Below the pieces are notes generated by a model. It made no database searches, was not told where the DNA came from, and was given only the letters and a program-made list of their open reading frames with translations. DNA of 64,000 nt from Dyella_A sp049445995 (GTDB lineage Bacteria; Pseudomonadota; Gammaproteobacteria; Xanthomonadales; Rhodanobacteraceae), in assembly GCF_049445995.1 (NCBI RefSeq), contig NZ_JBMSDZ010000008.1, forward strand, positions 1 through 64,000, in the 5' to 3' direction. The position numbers were made by a program, and so were the translations under genes. Below, piece by piece: positions 7,790 to 16,662 of the stretch. Position 1 is the stretch's first letter. Every line of letters begins with the position of its first letter.

Positions 7790-8358
7790 GTGGATCGCAT
7801 CGAAGCCATGCGCCTGTACGCGCGCATCGTCGAGCTGGGCAGCTTCACCGCTGCCGCGGACGACCTCAGCCTGCCGCGCGCCACGGTCACCCACTCGGCG
7901 ACTCGGGGATGATCGGGCGCCAGGTCGGCCGGCTCGCCCAGGTGACCATCGCCAGCGCCGATTACGTGCGCGCTCACGGCACGCCGCGCACGCTGGCCGA
8001 GCTTCCGCACGGCCACGTGGCGGTGAACTGGGCCTCGCCCACCACGCGGCGCGTCGAGCCGCTGGAATTCGTGGTGAGCAAGCGGCGGCGCGAAGTGGTG
8101 CTGCCCTCGCGCGTCACCGTCAGCGGCGTGGACGCCTACCTGGGCTGCTGCGAAGTGGGGCTGGGCCTCGCCCAGTTTCCGCGCTACCACGTGGCCGACG
8201 CGCTGGCCGAAGGCCGCCTGATCGAACTGCTGCCGGACACCCCGCCACCCTCGCTGCCGATGACCGTGCTCTATCCGCAACAGCACCAGATGCCCGCGCG
8301 GCTGCGGGTGTTCGTGGACTGGCTGGCCGGGTTGTTCGAGACGCACGGACCGGGATAG
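7790..8358 (+). pseudogene. LysR-type regulator gene destroyed by an internal deletion
   Basis: The first 40 codons, from a GTG at 7790, encode a typical LysR DNA-binding start (DRIEAMRLYARIVELGSFTA, AAADDLSLPRATVTH) and then stop at 7910-7912. The reading shifts to another frame at about 7890-7900, where the effector domain resumes (GDSGMIGRQVGRLAQVTIAS through VGLGLAQFPRYHVADAL) to a normal end at 8358. A full LysR protein has about 300 residues. By family alignment from memory about 105-110 codons are missing between the truncated recognition helix and the GDSGMI segment. The gene is divergent from the aldo/keto reductase, the standard LysR/target arrangement. No functional protein is expected. 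Confidence 0.85.
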
Positions 8359-8367
8359 GCGCGCGAT

Positions 8368-8460
8368 CGCTCCGCGCCTCACTGGCCATCTGTCGCTCAC
8401 AGGGTGAGCTCCTACCCGGCAATCTACCCGTAGGAGCGCACCCTATGCGCGACCGCTTTT
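8368..8460. repeat. Inverted pair of GTAG-type REP elements
   Basis: Two copies of the palindromic unit starting GTAGGAGC face each other: one on the minus strand (..GCTCACAGGGTGAGCTCCTAC, ending at 8415) and one on the plus strand (GTAGGAGCGCACCCTATGCG, starting at 8430). They lie between the regulator pseudogene and the convergent glutathione transferase gene. The GTAG head and internal stem match Xanthomonadales/Stenotrophomonas REP families spread by RAYT transposases; no RAYT gene is seen here. The same unit recurs at 40288-40421. Confidence 0.8.
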
Positions 8461-8514
8461 CCGCGGAGCTGACCCGTCGCCCACAGGTTGGGCTGCTATG
8501 TGCAGACTAAGGCT

Positions 8515-9258
8515 TCAGCGAAAGCCGCGCTGCGGAGCGGCGTCGCCCAGCGTCGCCTCGGTGAGCGCCACACCCATCGCCGCCAGCGCGGGGCGCTGCT
8601 CGGCGAGCGGCAGGCGCACGATGCGGTCTTCGATGGCGGCGAGTTTCTGCATTGCCGGCAGCGCCATCACCGCCGCCACCAGCGCCGCCATGCGCGGCCA
8701 GCGTGTCGCGTCGATGGCGTACTTCACGAAGGCCGCGGTGCGGAAGAAGCTGGCCAGCGTGAGGTCGGCGATGGACAGCTCGCCGAACGCGAATCCCGAA
8801 GACGGCAGCTGCGCCTCCAGGTAGTCCAGCGCGGCGGGAATCTCCTCCTCGCGCGCCTTGCGCACCACGGCCTCGTCGGCCTCCTCGCGAAACAGGAAAC
8901 GCCTGGCGCCGAGCTGGAAGAACAGCTTCCAGATCAGCACGTCGCCCAGGTGCGTATCGGCGTATTCCTCCAGCCAGCGCGCGCGGGCGCGATCGGCCAG
9001 GTCGGCCGGATACAGCGCCGGCGCGGGGTGGCGCTCTTCCAGGTACTGGCAGATCACGCTGGAGTCGTTGAGCACCAGCTCACCGTCGATCAGCACCGGG
9101 ATCCGGCGCAGCGGGCTGAGCCGGGTGAACGCCTCGTTGCCGACGAACGGGGCGATCGGGTCGATCCGGTAGGCGATGCCCTTCAGCTCCAGGAACGCGA
9201 GCACCTTGCGCACGTAGGGCGAGATCGGGCTGCCGATGACGCTGACCGGCTCGGACAT
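8515..9258 (-). CDS. Glutathione S-transferase family protein
   Basis: A 247-residue cytosolic GST-like protein. The N-terminal thioredoxin-like domain contains SPISPYVRKVLAFLELKG, the cis-Pro region RRIPVLIDGELVL and the DSSVICQYLEERHP glutathione-binding helix. An all-alpha C-terminal domain follows, with the conserved LSIADLTLASFF motif. It would conjugate or reduce electrophiles with glutathione; the substrate class is not apparent. The start at 9258 has AAGGAA 8 nt upstream. It stands alone, its 3' end facing the REP elements. Confidence 0.85.
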   Translation of the reverse strand: MSEPVSVIGSPISPYVRKVLAFLELKGIAYRIDPIAPFVGNEAFTRLSPLRRIPVLIDGELVLNDSSVICQYLEERHPAPALYPADLADRARARWLEEYADTHLGDVLIWKLFFQLGARRFLFREEADEAVVRKAREEEIPAALDYLEAQLPSSGFAFGELSIADLTLASFFRTAAFVKYAIDATRWPRMAALVAAVMALPAMQKLAAIEDRIVRLPLAEQRPALAAMGVALTEATLGDAAPQRGFR

Positions 9259-9504
9259 GGCGCGATTCCTTCGGACAGTGGCGGGACGGGCAGGGTGCGA
9301 TGACGCCGCGCACAGCGTCAAGGTGCGCTCGTCGACAGGACTTCTGGCAGGGGTCCCCCCGCAGGGGCCGGACTAGGATCAGCGGCTGGGCAGCGCCAGG
9401 GGCGCTGCGGGCGTCCGCCTTGCGGGCACGCCGCGAGTCAGGGAATGCTGTCCCGTATCTTCCGGCGCCTGTGGGCGTCCGTCTTCACGTCAGCGGAGTC
9501 CCCC

Positions 9505-11820
9505 ATGTTCTCTTCTCTCGGTACACCGCGGCTGCTCGGTGCGCTGGTGCTGGCCGGCCTGTCGACCGGCGCCTGCGCCACCGGCCGCACGCTCACCGAC
9601 GCGGACTACGCCCGCGCCGAACAGTTCGTCAACTACAAGGCGATCCCGCTGGTCGATCACGCCGTGACCCGGGTGGACTGGCTCGACGGCACGCATTTGG
9701 TCTACCTCGACCACGACGCCCGCGGCGACCGCTACCTGCGCATGGACACCGCCACCGGCCAGGTCGCGCCGCTGTTCGACCAGGCCAAGCTCGCCGCGGC
9801 GCTCGACCGGCTCGATGGCGGCAAGCCGCTGGAGGCGAACAAGCTCGGCCTGAAGCACATCGCGCCCACCGCCGATGGCCGCTACCGGTTCAGCGTGCAC
9901 GGCAAGACCTACGTGTGCAGCGCCGACGCCAGCTGCGCCAGGCCGGCGGGAGGCAAGGAACCGGGTGCGCTGTCGCCGGACAGGAAGAGCGAGGCCTTCA
10001 TACGCGACTGGAACCTGTGGGTGCGCGACGTGGCCACCGGCAGGGAGACCCAGCTCACCACCGACGGCGTGGAAAACTTCGGCTACGCCACCGACAACGC
10101 CGGCTGGAAGCACACCGACAACGCCATCGTGGAGTGGTCGCCGGATTCGAAGAAAATCGCCACGTTCCAGCAGGACCAGCGCAAGACCGGCGAGATGTAC
10201 ATGGTCTCCACCGGCGTGGGCCATCCCAGGCTCGAAGCGTGGAAGTACCCGCTGGCCGGCGACAAGCACGTCACCCTGATCGAGCGCGTCATCATCGACG
10301 TGCCGACCAGGAAAGTGGTGCGGCTGGACATGCCGCCGGACCAGCACCGCTCCACCCTGTGCGACGACGTCAGCTGCGGCTCCGACGGCGGCTGGGACGA
10401 CGTGAAGTGGGCGCCGGACGGCAAGACGCTGGCCTTCGTCTCCACCTCGCGCCATCACAAGCACGAGTGGCTGCGCATCGCCGATGCGGCCACCGGCAAG
10501 GTGCGCACGGTGTTCGAGGAGAGCGCCAAGACCTACTACGAGAGCGGCATCGGTCGCGCCAACTGGGCCTACCTGCCGGCCACGCACGAGGCGGTGTGGT
10601 ACTCCGAGCGCAGCAACTGGGGCCAGCTTTATCTGGTGGACCTCGACACCGGCAGGCTCAAGCGCGCCATCACCACCGGCGAGGGCGTGGTGACCGAAAT
10701 GCTGAAGGTGGATCCGAAGACCCGCACCGTGTGGTTCGAGGCGGTGGGTCGGCACAAGGGCATGGACCCGTACTTCAGCCAGTTCTACAAAGTGAGCCTC
10801 GACGGCGGCAAGCCGACGTTGCTCACGCCCGAGCCGGCCAACCACGAGATCAGCCTGTCGCCCGATGGCGCCAGCTTCGTCGACGCGTATTCCACCCCCA
10901 GCGTGCCGCCGGTCACCGTGCTGCGCGCCAGCAGTGACGGCCACACGCTGGCCACCGTGGCCAGGGCCGACATCAGCCGCCTGCAGGCGGTGGGCTGGGT
11001 GCCGCCGGTGCCGATCACGGTGAAGGCGCGCGACGGCAAGACCGATCTGTACGGCCTGATGTTCAAGCCGACCAACTTCGATCCGTCGAAGAAGTACCCC
11101 GTGGTGGACTACATCTACCCCGGTCCGCAGGTCGGTTCGGTGGGCTCGCGCAGCTTCAACGCCGCGCGGGTGGACCACCAGGCGCTGGCCGAGCTCGGCT
11201 TCATCGTGGTGGCGATCGACGGCATGGGCACGCCGTGGCGTTCGAAGTCGTTCCATGACACCTGGTATGGCGACATGGGCGACAACACCCTGCCCGACCA
11301 GGTCGCGGGCCTGAAGGAACTGGGCCGGCGCCATCCGTGGATGGACTTGACCCGCGTGGGCATCTGGGGCCATTCCGGCGGCGGCAACGCGTCCACCGAC
11401 GCCATGCTGCGCTACCCGGACTTCTTCAAGGTCGCCTGGTCCGAGAGCGGCAACCACGACAACCGCAACTACGAGGACGACTGGGCCGAGAAGTACCAGG
11501 GCCAGCTCATCGTCGACAAGGACGGCAAGAGCAACTACGACGACCAGGCCAACGAGAACCACGCGGCCAGGCTCAAGGGCCACCTGATGCTGGTGCACGG
11601 CACCATGGACGACAACGTGCCGCTGTCCAACACCCTGCTGATGGTGCGTGCGCTGATGGACGCCAACAAGGACTTCGATCTGCTGCTGGTGCCCAACGCC
11701 CACCACGGCTACGCCAAGGACGCGCCGTACGTGATGCGCCGCCGCTGGGACTACTTCGTGCGCTACCTCGCCGGCGACACGCCGCCGGCGCAGTACCGGG
11801 TGACGCCGCCGAAGATGTGA
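9505..11820 (+). CDS. S9 family peptidase (dipeptidyl peptidase IV-like), secreted
   Basis: A 771-residue serine peptidase with an N-terminal signal sequence (cleavage probably near CATG). An N-terminal beta-propeller of the DPP-IV type (about 60-480) precedes a C-terminal alpha/beta-hydrolase domain. Catalytic elements are the nucleophile serine in GIWGHSGGGNAS, the aspartate in LVHGTMDDNVP and the histidine in NAHHGY. It would cut dipeptides (often X-Pro) from peptides in the periplasm or at the cell surface. The start at 9505 has GGAG upstream; an earlier in-frame ATG at 9445 would mask the signal peptide. It is monocistronic, with a GC-rich hairpin after the stop. Confidence 0.88.
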   Translation: MFSSLGTPRLLGALVLAGLSTGACATGRTLTDADYARAEQFVNYKAIPLVDHAVTRVDWLDGTHLVYLDHDARGDRYLRMDTATGQVAPLFDQAKLAAALDRLDGGKPLEANKLGLKHIAPTADGRYRFSVHGKTYVCSADASCARPAGGKEPGALSPDRKSEAFIRDWNLWVRDVATGRETQLTTDGVENFGYATDNAGWKHTDNAIVEWSPDSKKIATFQQDQRKTGEMYMVSTGVGHPRLEAWKYPLAGDKHVTLIERVIIDVPTRKVVRLDMPPDQHRSTLCDDVSCGSDGGWDDVKWAPDGKTLAFVSTSRHHKHEWLRIADAATGKVRTVFEESAKTYYESGIGRANWAYLPATHEAVWYSERSNWGQLYLVDLDTGRLKRAITTGEGVVTEMLKVDPKTRTVWFEAVGRHKGMDPYFSQFYKVSLDGGKPTLLTPEPANHEISLSPDGASFVDAYSTPSVPPVTVLRASSDGHTLATVARADISRLQAVGWVPPVPITVKARDGKTDLYGLMFKPTNFDPSKKYPVVDYIYPGPQVGSVGSRSFNAARVDHQALAELGFIVVAIDGMGTPWRSKSFHDTWYGDMGDNTLPDQVAGLKELGRRHPWMDLTRVGIWGHSGGGNASTDAMLRYPDFFKVAWSESGNHDNRNYEDDWAEKYQGQLIVDKDGKSNYDDQANENHAARLKGHLMLVHGTMDDNVPLSNTLLMVRALMDANKDFDLLLVPNAHHGYAKDAPYVMRRRWDYFVRYLAGDTPPAQYRVTPPKM

Positions 11821-11849
11821 TCCCGGCAGTGGCTGCCGCGACGTGCAAC

Positions 11850-11882
11850 GCACGAGGGCCGGTCGTCGACCTGCCCTCGTGC
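11850..11882 (+). terminator. GC-rich hairpin downstream of the S9 peptidase gene
   Basis: There is a perfect 10-bp inverted repeat GCACGAGGGC/GCCCTCGTGC with a 13-nt loop, 30 nt after the peptidase stop. No T-tract follows, so it may be a processing or Rho-related structure rather than a true intrinsic terminator. Confidence 0.4.
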
Positions 11883-12019
11883 CCGCGGCGCCGTGCATGA
11901 GAGCGATACGTGCGCCGGACAGGCGTCCCTCCTCGTCGACCGTCTCTCAAGTAAACGTTCTGTAACGCATTGGTTTTCTTCGCGAACGTCGGGCGCGCGC
12001 ATGCGGGGGCCTGGGATGC

Positions 12020-13045
12020 TCAGAACGTCATGTCGAACGCCACCTCGCCCTGCACGCCGACCTGGTAGGCGGAGACGCGGCGCTCGAAGAAGTTGGTCAC
12101 TTCCTGCACGTCCTGCAGGTCCATGAAGTCGAACGGGTTCTTCGTGCCGTACTTCTTCGGCAGATCGAGCTGGGCCAGACGCTGGTCGGCGACGTATTCC
12201 AGGTACTGGCGCATGTCCTTCACCGACAGGCCGGCGACGCCACCGGAGAGCACGTCCTCGGCGAAGCGGGTCTCGCAGGCGATCGCCTCTTCCAGCATCT
12301 GTTCCACCTGCGCGCGCATGGCGTCGTCGAACAGGTCCGGCTCTTCCTCGCGCACGGTGCGCACCACGTCGAAGGCGAACGCCATGTGGCCGGACTCGTC
12401 GCGGAACACCCAGTTGGTGCCCGACGCCAGCCCGTGCAGCAGGCCGCGCGAACGCAGGAAGTACACGTAGGCGAACGCGGCGTAGAAGAACAGCCCCTCG
12501 ATGCAGGCGGCGAAGCAGATCAGGTTGAGCAGGAACTGCCGTCGGTGCTCGCGCGTTTCCAGCCGCTTGAGTCCTTGGATCGAGTCGATCCAGCGGAAGC
12601 AGAAATCCCCCTTGGCGCGGATCGAGGGGATGTTCTCGATCGCCGAAAATGCCTTGTTGCGCTCGGTGGGATCGGGAATGTAGGTATCCAGCAACGTGAG
12701 ATAGAACTGCACGTGCAGCGCCTCCTCGTACAGCTGGCGCGACAGGTACATGCGCGCCTCGGGCGCGTTGATGTGCTGGTACAGGTTCAGCACCAGGTTG
12801 TTCGACACGATGCTGTCGCCGGTGGCGAAGAACGCCACCAGCCGATGGATCAGGTGGCGATCGGCGGCGGACATCTTGGCGTTGAGGTCGGTGGTGTCGA
12901 GCGAGAAATCCACTTCCTCCACCGTCCAGGTGTTCTTGATCGCGTTCTTGTACATCTCGTAGAACGCGGGGTAGCGCATGGGGCGCAGGGTGAGGGCGAA
13001 GCCGGGATCGAGAAGGCGGCTGTCGCGGGCTGTGTCGTGGCTCAT
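12020..13045 (-). CDS. nrdB: Class Ia-type ribonucleoside-diphosphate reductase, beta subunit
   Basis: A 341-residue radical-generating subunit of aerobic ribonucleotide reductase, partner of NrdA. The metal ligands and radical tyrosine are recognisable: YEEALHVQFY supplies Glu, His and, four residues on, a Tyr at the radical position. CIEGLFFYAAF gives the central Glu and RDESGHMAF the Glu and His of the second site. The Tyr argues against the Tyr-less class Ic form. The C-terminal VAFDMTF probably docks into NrdA. The start at 13045 follows AAAGGAAAA. It is downstream of nrdA on the same strand but about 600 bp away, with an oppositely oriented GIY-YIG gene between. An in-frame ATG further upstream reads through palindromic repeat DNA and is rejected. 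Confidence 0.95.
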   Translation of the reverse strand: MSHDTARDSRLLDPGFALTLRPMRYPAFYEMYKNAIKNTWTVEEVDFSLDTTDLNAKMSAADRHLIHRLVAFFATGDSIVSNNLVLNLYQHINAPEARMYLSRQLYEEALHVQFYLTLLDTYIPDPTERNKAFSAIENIPSIRAKGDFCFRWIDSIQGLKRLETREHRRQFLLNLICFAACIEGLFFYAAFAYVYFLRSRGLLHGLASGTNWVFRDESGHMAFAFDVVRTVREEEPDLFDDAMRAQVEQMLEEAIACETRFAEDVLSGGVAGLSVKDMRQYLEYVADQRLAQLDLPKKYGTKNPFDFMDLQDVQEVTNFFERRVSAYQVGVQGEVAFDMTF

Positions 13046-13100
13046 GGGTTTTCCTTTCAAAAATGTGGAATCTTTGTCATCGCGCTGAGTCCTCCTCTCG

Positions 13101-13195
13101 TCGTCCCAGCGAAGGCTGGGACCCAGTGACTTCAGGCTTCTCCGCCGCGGGTTGTCATCCAACGACGCTGGATCCCAGCCTTCGCTGGGATGACG
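13101..13195. repeat. Palindrome pair (GTCCCAGC/GCTGGGAT type) between nrdB and the GIY-YIG gene
   Basis: There are two small hairpins in opposite orientation: GTCCCAGC-GAAG-GCTGGGAC (13103-13122) and ATCCCAGC-CTTC-GCTGGGAT (13172-13191). Each is followed or preceded by a CCCAGTGAC-like or GTCATCCAACG tail. The same 'ATCCCAGC..GCTGGGATGACG' unit recurs on the other side of the GIY-YIG gene. Confidence 0.85.
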
Positions 13196-13225
13196 TTCGT
13201 TTCATGGGTAAGGTTCGAGTACGTC

Positions 13226-13546
13226 ATGCAGCGCGAATGGAATCGACGAATGCAGGAGCGAAATCCCTGCGTGTACATGCTCGCCAGCCGCCGCAATGGC
13301 ACGCTCTACATCGGCGTGACATCGAACCTTCCCGCGCGCGTCTGGCAACACCGCAACCAAGTCATGGAAGGATTCACCAGTCGGCATCGTGTTCATGACC
13401 TTGTCTGGTTCGAGCTGCACGAAACCATAGAATCGGCGATTGTGCGCGAGAAGGCGCTGAAGGCGTGGAAGCGTGCGTGGAAGGTCGAGCTCGTCGAAAA
13501 GTCGAATCCATACTGGCGTGATCTGTATGCGGAGATTTGCGGCTGA
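13226..13546 (+). CDS. GIY-YIG nuclease superfamily protein (small, stand-alone)
   Basis: About 106 residues. The GIY-YIG core is CVYMLASRRNGTLYIGVTSN, followed by the catalytic-type Arg in LPARVWQHR, a conserved F-T-S-R-H stretch, the Glu in a VREKALKAWKR helix and a terminal NPYWRDLYAEI typical of this small YhbQ-like/UPF0213-type family. These proteins are predicted DNA endonucleases of unknown role. The start is uncertain: ATG at 13226 is taken, and ATG at 13250 has a better-spaced GGA upstream. It lies opposite to nrdA and nrdB, between them, with matching palindromes on both sides, which suggests insertion as a small cassette. Confidence 0.82.
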   Translation: MQREWNRRMQERNPCVYMLASRRNGTLYIGVTSNLPARVWQHRNQVMEGFTSRHRVHDLVWFELHETIESAIVREKALKAWKRAWKVELVEKSNPYWRDLYAEICG

Positions 13547-13569
13547 TATTCCCCCGATCTTCCCAGTCC

Positions 13570-13650
13570 GTCATTCCAGCGAACGCTGGAATCCAGTGCC
13601 TTCCACGCGACGACGAAGTCACTGGATCCCAGCGTCCGCTGGGATGACGA
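13570..13650. repeat. Second palindrome pair (ATTCCAGC/GCTGGGAT type) flanking the GIY-YIG gene
   Basis: The hairpins are ATTCCAGC-GAAC-GCTGGAAT (13573-13592) and ATCCCAGC-GTCC-GCTGGGAT (13626-13645), joined by an AATCCAGTGCC...CACTGGATCCC spacer. Sequence and arrangement mirror the pair at 13101-13195, so the GIY-YIG gene is bracketed by the same repeat family. Confidence 0.85.
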
Positions 13651-13654
13651 GCTC

Positions 13655-16105
13655 CTACTGGCAGGCTTCGCAGTACTCGGGGTTTTCCAACGAGCAGAAC
13701 ACCGCGGCGTTCGCCTGATCCTGGTCCGCCGGCGCAGTCGCCTTCGATGCACTTACCGTCGCCTTGGCGATCTTCGTCGCCGGCCGCGAGCGCAGGTAGT
13801 AGGTGGTCTTGATGCCGGCCTTCCACGCGTACATGTACATCGAGCTGAGCTGACCGATGTTCGGGTTCTCCATGAACAGGTTGAGCGACTGGCTCTGGTC
13901 GATGTAGGCGGCGCGGGCGGCGGCCAGGTCGATCAGCGCCTTCTGCGGCAGTTCCCACACGGTGCGGTAGATCTGCCGCAGGCGTTCGGGGATCGCCGCG
14001 ATGCCCTGGATCGAGCCTTCGGCCAGCTTGATCTGGTCGCGCACCTCGGGTGTCCACAGGCCGAGCGATTTCAGCTCGTCGGCGAGGTAGCGGTTCACCT
14101 GCAGGAAATCGCCGGACAGCGTCTCGCGCTTGAACAGGTTGCTCACCTGCGGCTCGATGCACTCGTAGCAGCCGGCGATCGAGGCGATGGTGGCGGTGGG
14201 GGCGATCGCGATCAGCAGCGAGTTGCGCAGGCCGTGCTGCTGGATGGTGCCGCGCAGCGTTTCCCAGCGCGTGGGTTCGTGCGGCGTGGCGTTGGGCCAG
14301 TAGTCGAACTGCAGCTCGCCGTTGGCCGCGCGGCTCTCGGCGAAGCCCGGATGCATCCCCAAGTCCACCGCCAGCTCGTTCGACTGGCTCAGCGCGTGGA
14401 AGTAGATTTCCTCGGCGATGCGGCTGGACAATGTCAGCGCCTCGGCCGAGTCGAACGGCAGCCGCAGCTTGAAGAACACGTCCTGCAGGCCCATCACGCC
14501 CAGCCCCACCGGGCGCCACTTGCGGTTGGCCACGGCGGCGGTGTCGATCGGGTAGAAGTTGAGGTCGATCACCCGGTCGAGCTGGCGCACCGCGGTGCGT
14601 ACGGTGCCGGCGAGCTTGTCGAAATCGAACGCGCCATCGACCACATGCCGCGCCAGGTTGATCGAGCCGAGGTTGCACACCGCCGTTTCAGAGGCGTTGG
14701 TGACCTCGAGGATCTCCGTGCACAGGTTGGACAGGTGGATCACGTTGTCCGGTTTGGCCGTCTGGTTGCTGGTGGCGTTGCAGCGGTCCTTGAAGGTGAT
14801 CCAGCCGTTGCCGGTCTGCGCCAGCGTGCGCAGCATGCGCGCGTACAGCTCGCGCGCCTTCACCGTCTTCACCGCCAGGCCATCGGCCTCAGCCTTGCGA
14901 TACGCCGCTTCGAACGCCTCGCCCCAGCTGTCGACGAAGTGCGGCACCACCTTGGGATCGAACAGCGACCAGTCGCCGTCGCGCTCCACGCGGCGCATGA
15001 ATTCGTCGGGGATCCAGTTGGCCAGGTTGAGGTTGTGCGTGCGGCGGGCCTCGTCACCGGTGTTGTCGCGCAGCTCGAGGAACTCCTCGATGTCGGCGTG
15101 CCACGGCTCCAGGTAGACGCAGGCGGCGCCCTTGCGCTTGCCGCCCTGGTTCACCGCGGCGACCGAGGCGTCCAGCGTCTTCAGCCATGGCACCAGCCCG
15201 TTGGAATGGCCGTTGGTGCCGCGGATCAGCGAACCGCGCGAGCGCACCCGCGACCACGCGATGCCGATGCCGCCGGCGAATTTGCTGAGCTTGGCGACGT
15301 CGGCGTACTTGTCGTAGATCGATTCGAGCGAGTCGAGCGGCGAGTCGAGCAGGAAGCATGAACTCAACTGCTCGTGCGTGGTGCCGGCATTGAACAGCGT
15401 GGGCGAACTGGCGATGTATTCCAGCGACGACAGCAGCCGGTACAGCTCCAGCGTCTCGCCGATGTCGTTGCCGCCCAGCGCGCAGGCGATGCGCATGAAG
15501 AAGTACTGCGGCGTCTCGATAACGAAGCGCTTGGTGGGATGGCGCAGCAGGTAGCGGTCGTACACCGTGCGCAGGCCGAAGTACTCGAAGCGGCGCGAGG
15601 CCAGCGGATCGATCGCGTCGTTGAGCTTGCGCGCGTTGAGTGCCACGAACTCGCGCAGCCGCGCGTTGAGGATGCCGACCTCGGCGCCCAGCGCGATCGA
15701 CTGCGAGAAGCTCTGGATCTCCTGGCCCGCGACCTCCTTGTCGATGTACGCACTGAGCAGGCGCGCGGCGAGCTGGCCGTACTCCGGCTCCTCGGCGGTG
15801 AGCGCGGCGGCGGTGCGGATCGACAGTTGGTCCAGCTCGGCCGTGGTGGCGCCGTCGTACAGGCCGCCGATGGTCTTCAGCGCCACCCGCAGCGGGTCGA
15901 CCGCATGCAGGCCGTCGGCGCTGCGGGTAACCGCCTTGACGATCTTGTTGACGTCGACGATCTCCTGGCCGCCGTTGCGCTTGGTCACGCGCATGCTGCC
16001 GGGGTTGTGCGGCGGGGTGAGGGCGAAGTCCGATGCGCTGTCGCGTGCAACGGCGGCGGGCGCGGGCACGGTGTGCTCGCGGGCCGCGGGTTCGGCGGTT
16101 TCCAT
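13655..16105 (-). CDS. nrdA: Class Ia-type ribonucleoside-diphosphate reductase, alpha subunit
   Basis: An 816-residue catalytic subunit that makes deoxyribonucleotides from NDPs with NrdB. An N-terminal ATP-cone (about residues 38-125, MRVTKRNGGQEIVDVNKIVK) gives overall allosteric control. Redox cysteines are seen in SSCFLLDSP and AVCNLGSINL, the catalytic N-x-C-x-E in SNLCTEILEV, and the C-terminal redox pair in EYCEACQ. The start at 16105 has GGGAG 8 nt upstream; the frame stays open upstream but has no plausible start. A cobalamin riboswitch (16361-16545) precedes it, so expression is expected to fall when adenosylcobalamin is plentiful. nrdB follows after a GIY-YIG insertion. Confidence 0.96.
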   Translation of the reverse strand: METAEPAAREHTVPAPAAVARDSASDFALTPPHNPGSMRVTKRNGGQEIVDVNKIVKAVTRSADGLHAVDPLRVALKTIGGLYDGATTAELDQLSIRTAAALTAEEPEYGQLAARLLSAYIDKEVAGQEIQSFSQSIALGAEVGILNARLREFVALNARKLNDAIDPLASRRFEYFGLRTVYDRYLLRHPTKRFVIETPQYFFMRIACALGGNDIGETLELYRLLSSLEYIASSPTLFNAGTTHEQLSSCFLLDSPLDSLESIYDKYADVAKLSKFAGGIGIAWSRVRSRGSLIRGTNGHSNGLVPWLKTLDASVAAVNQGGKRKGAACVYLEPWHADIEEFLELRDNTGDEARRTHNLNLANWIPDEFMRRVERDGDWSLFDPKVVPHFVDSWGEAFEAAYRKAEADGLAVKTVKARELYARMLRTLAQTGNGWITFKDRCNATSNQTAKPDNVIHLSNLCTEILEVTNASETAVCNLGSINLARHVVDGAFDFDKLAGTVRTAVRQLDRVIDLNFYPIDTAAVANRKWRPVGLGVMGLQDVFFKLRLPFDSAEALTLSSRIAEEIYFHALSQSNELAVDLGMHPGFAESRAANGELQFDYWPNATPHEPTRWETLRGTIQQHGLRNSLLIAIAPTATIASIAGCYECIEPQVSNLFKRETLSGDFLQVNRYLADELKSLGLWTPEVRDQIKLAEGSIQGIAAIPERLRQIYRTVWELPQKALIDLAAARAAYIDQSQSLNLFMENPNIGQLSSMYMYAWKAGIKTTYYLRSRPATKIAKATVSASKATAPADQDQANAAVFCSLENPEYCEACQ

Positions 16106-16360
16106 GAAAGTGCTCCCGAAGTGGAAGCCGCCGCGCCGGTCCGGGATGGCGGCCGCGACGGTTCCGAAACTCAAACGCCTGCTCCCGCGCGCAGGGCCTG
16201 AGGCTTGGCTTCCTTGGGGAACGACGCGTCGACACGCAGGCGCATGACGGCCTGCGATGCGACGCGCTTCCCCGCGGAAGCGGTCACCTGCGCCGGGTCG
16301 CGAGAGCATCGGCGCATCGCGTCTCACCGGACGCGACCGCCGGCCCGTGGGGCCCGACGT

Positions 16361-16545
16361 GCTGGCAGGTCTTCGGACTCGCGGACCCAGGCTTGCGCCT
16401 ACCTAGTCCCCCTCGCTTCCCAGGCGCGGCGGCCCAGTGCATGTGAGGAGTTTCGTTTCCACTTACCGCTGCGGGGCAGTTCCGGATTTGCACCGGATTC
16501 CCTTTCAAGCCCGACCGACAGCCGCGTCTGGACGGGCACCAACGA
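16361..16545 (-). promoter_or_regulatory. Cobalamin (adenosylcobalamin) riboswitch upstream of nrdA
   Basis: On the minus strand the hallmark core runs GGGAATCCGGTGCAAATCCG, GAACTGCCCCGCAGCGGTAA and GTGG, followed by the B12-box-like end GAGTCCGAAGACCTGCC near 16383-16365. This is the conserved cobalamin riboswitch core. The aptamer ends about 255 nt before the nrdA start, leaving room for an expression platform, though no clear terminator hairpin was identified there. Cobalamin riboswitches normally turn genes off when B12 is bound. Control of class I ribonucleotide reductase by B12 is known in organisms that also have the B12-dependent class II enzyme. Confidence 0.93.
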
Positions 16546-16662
16546 GCGCAACATAGAGTGGCGGGAGAGCGAGGTCAACACCACATCTTGTGCATAAGCC
16601 TGTGGAAAAGCCGCCTGTGACCAGCGCAGGCGCGGGCTACGGCCGATCGCGACGGCTGCGGC

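Noticed and set aside
13045..13162. N-terminal extension of NrdB by 39 residues
   Set aside because: The extra codons translate the palindromic repeats, and a good ribosome binding site lies just before the ATG at 13045.
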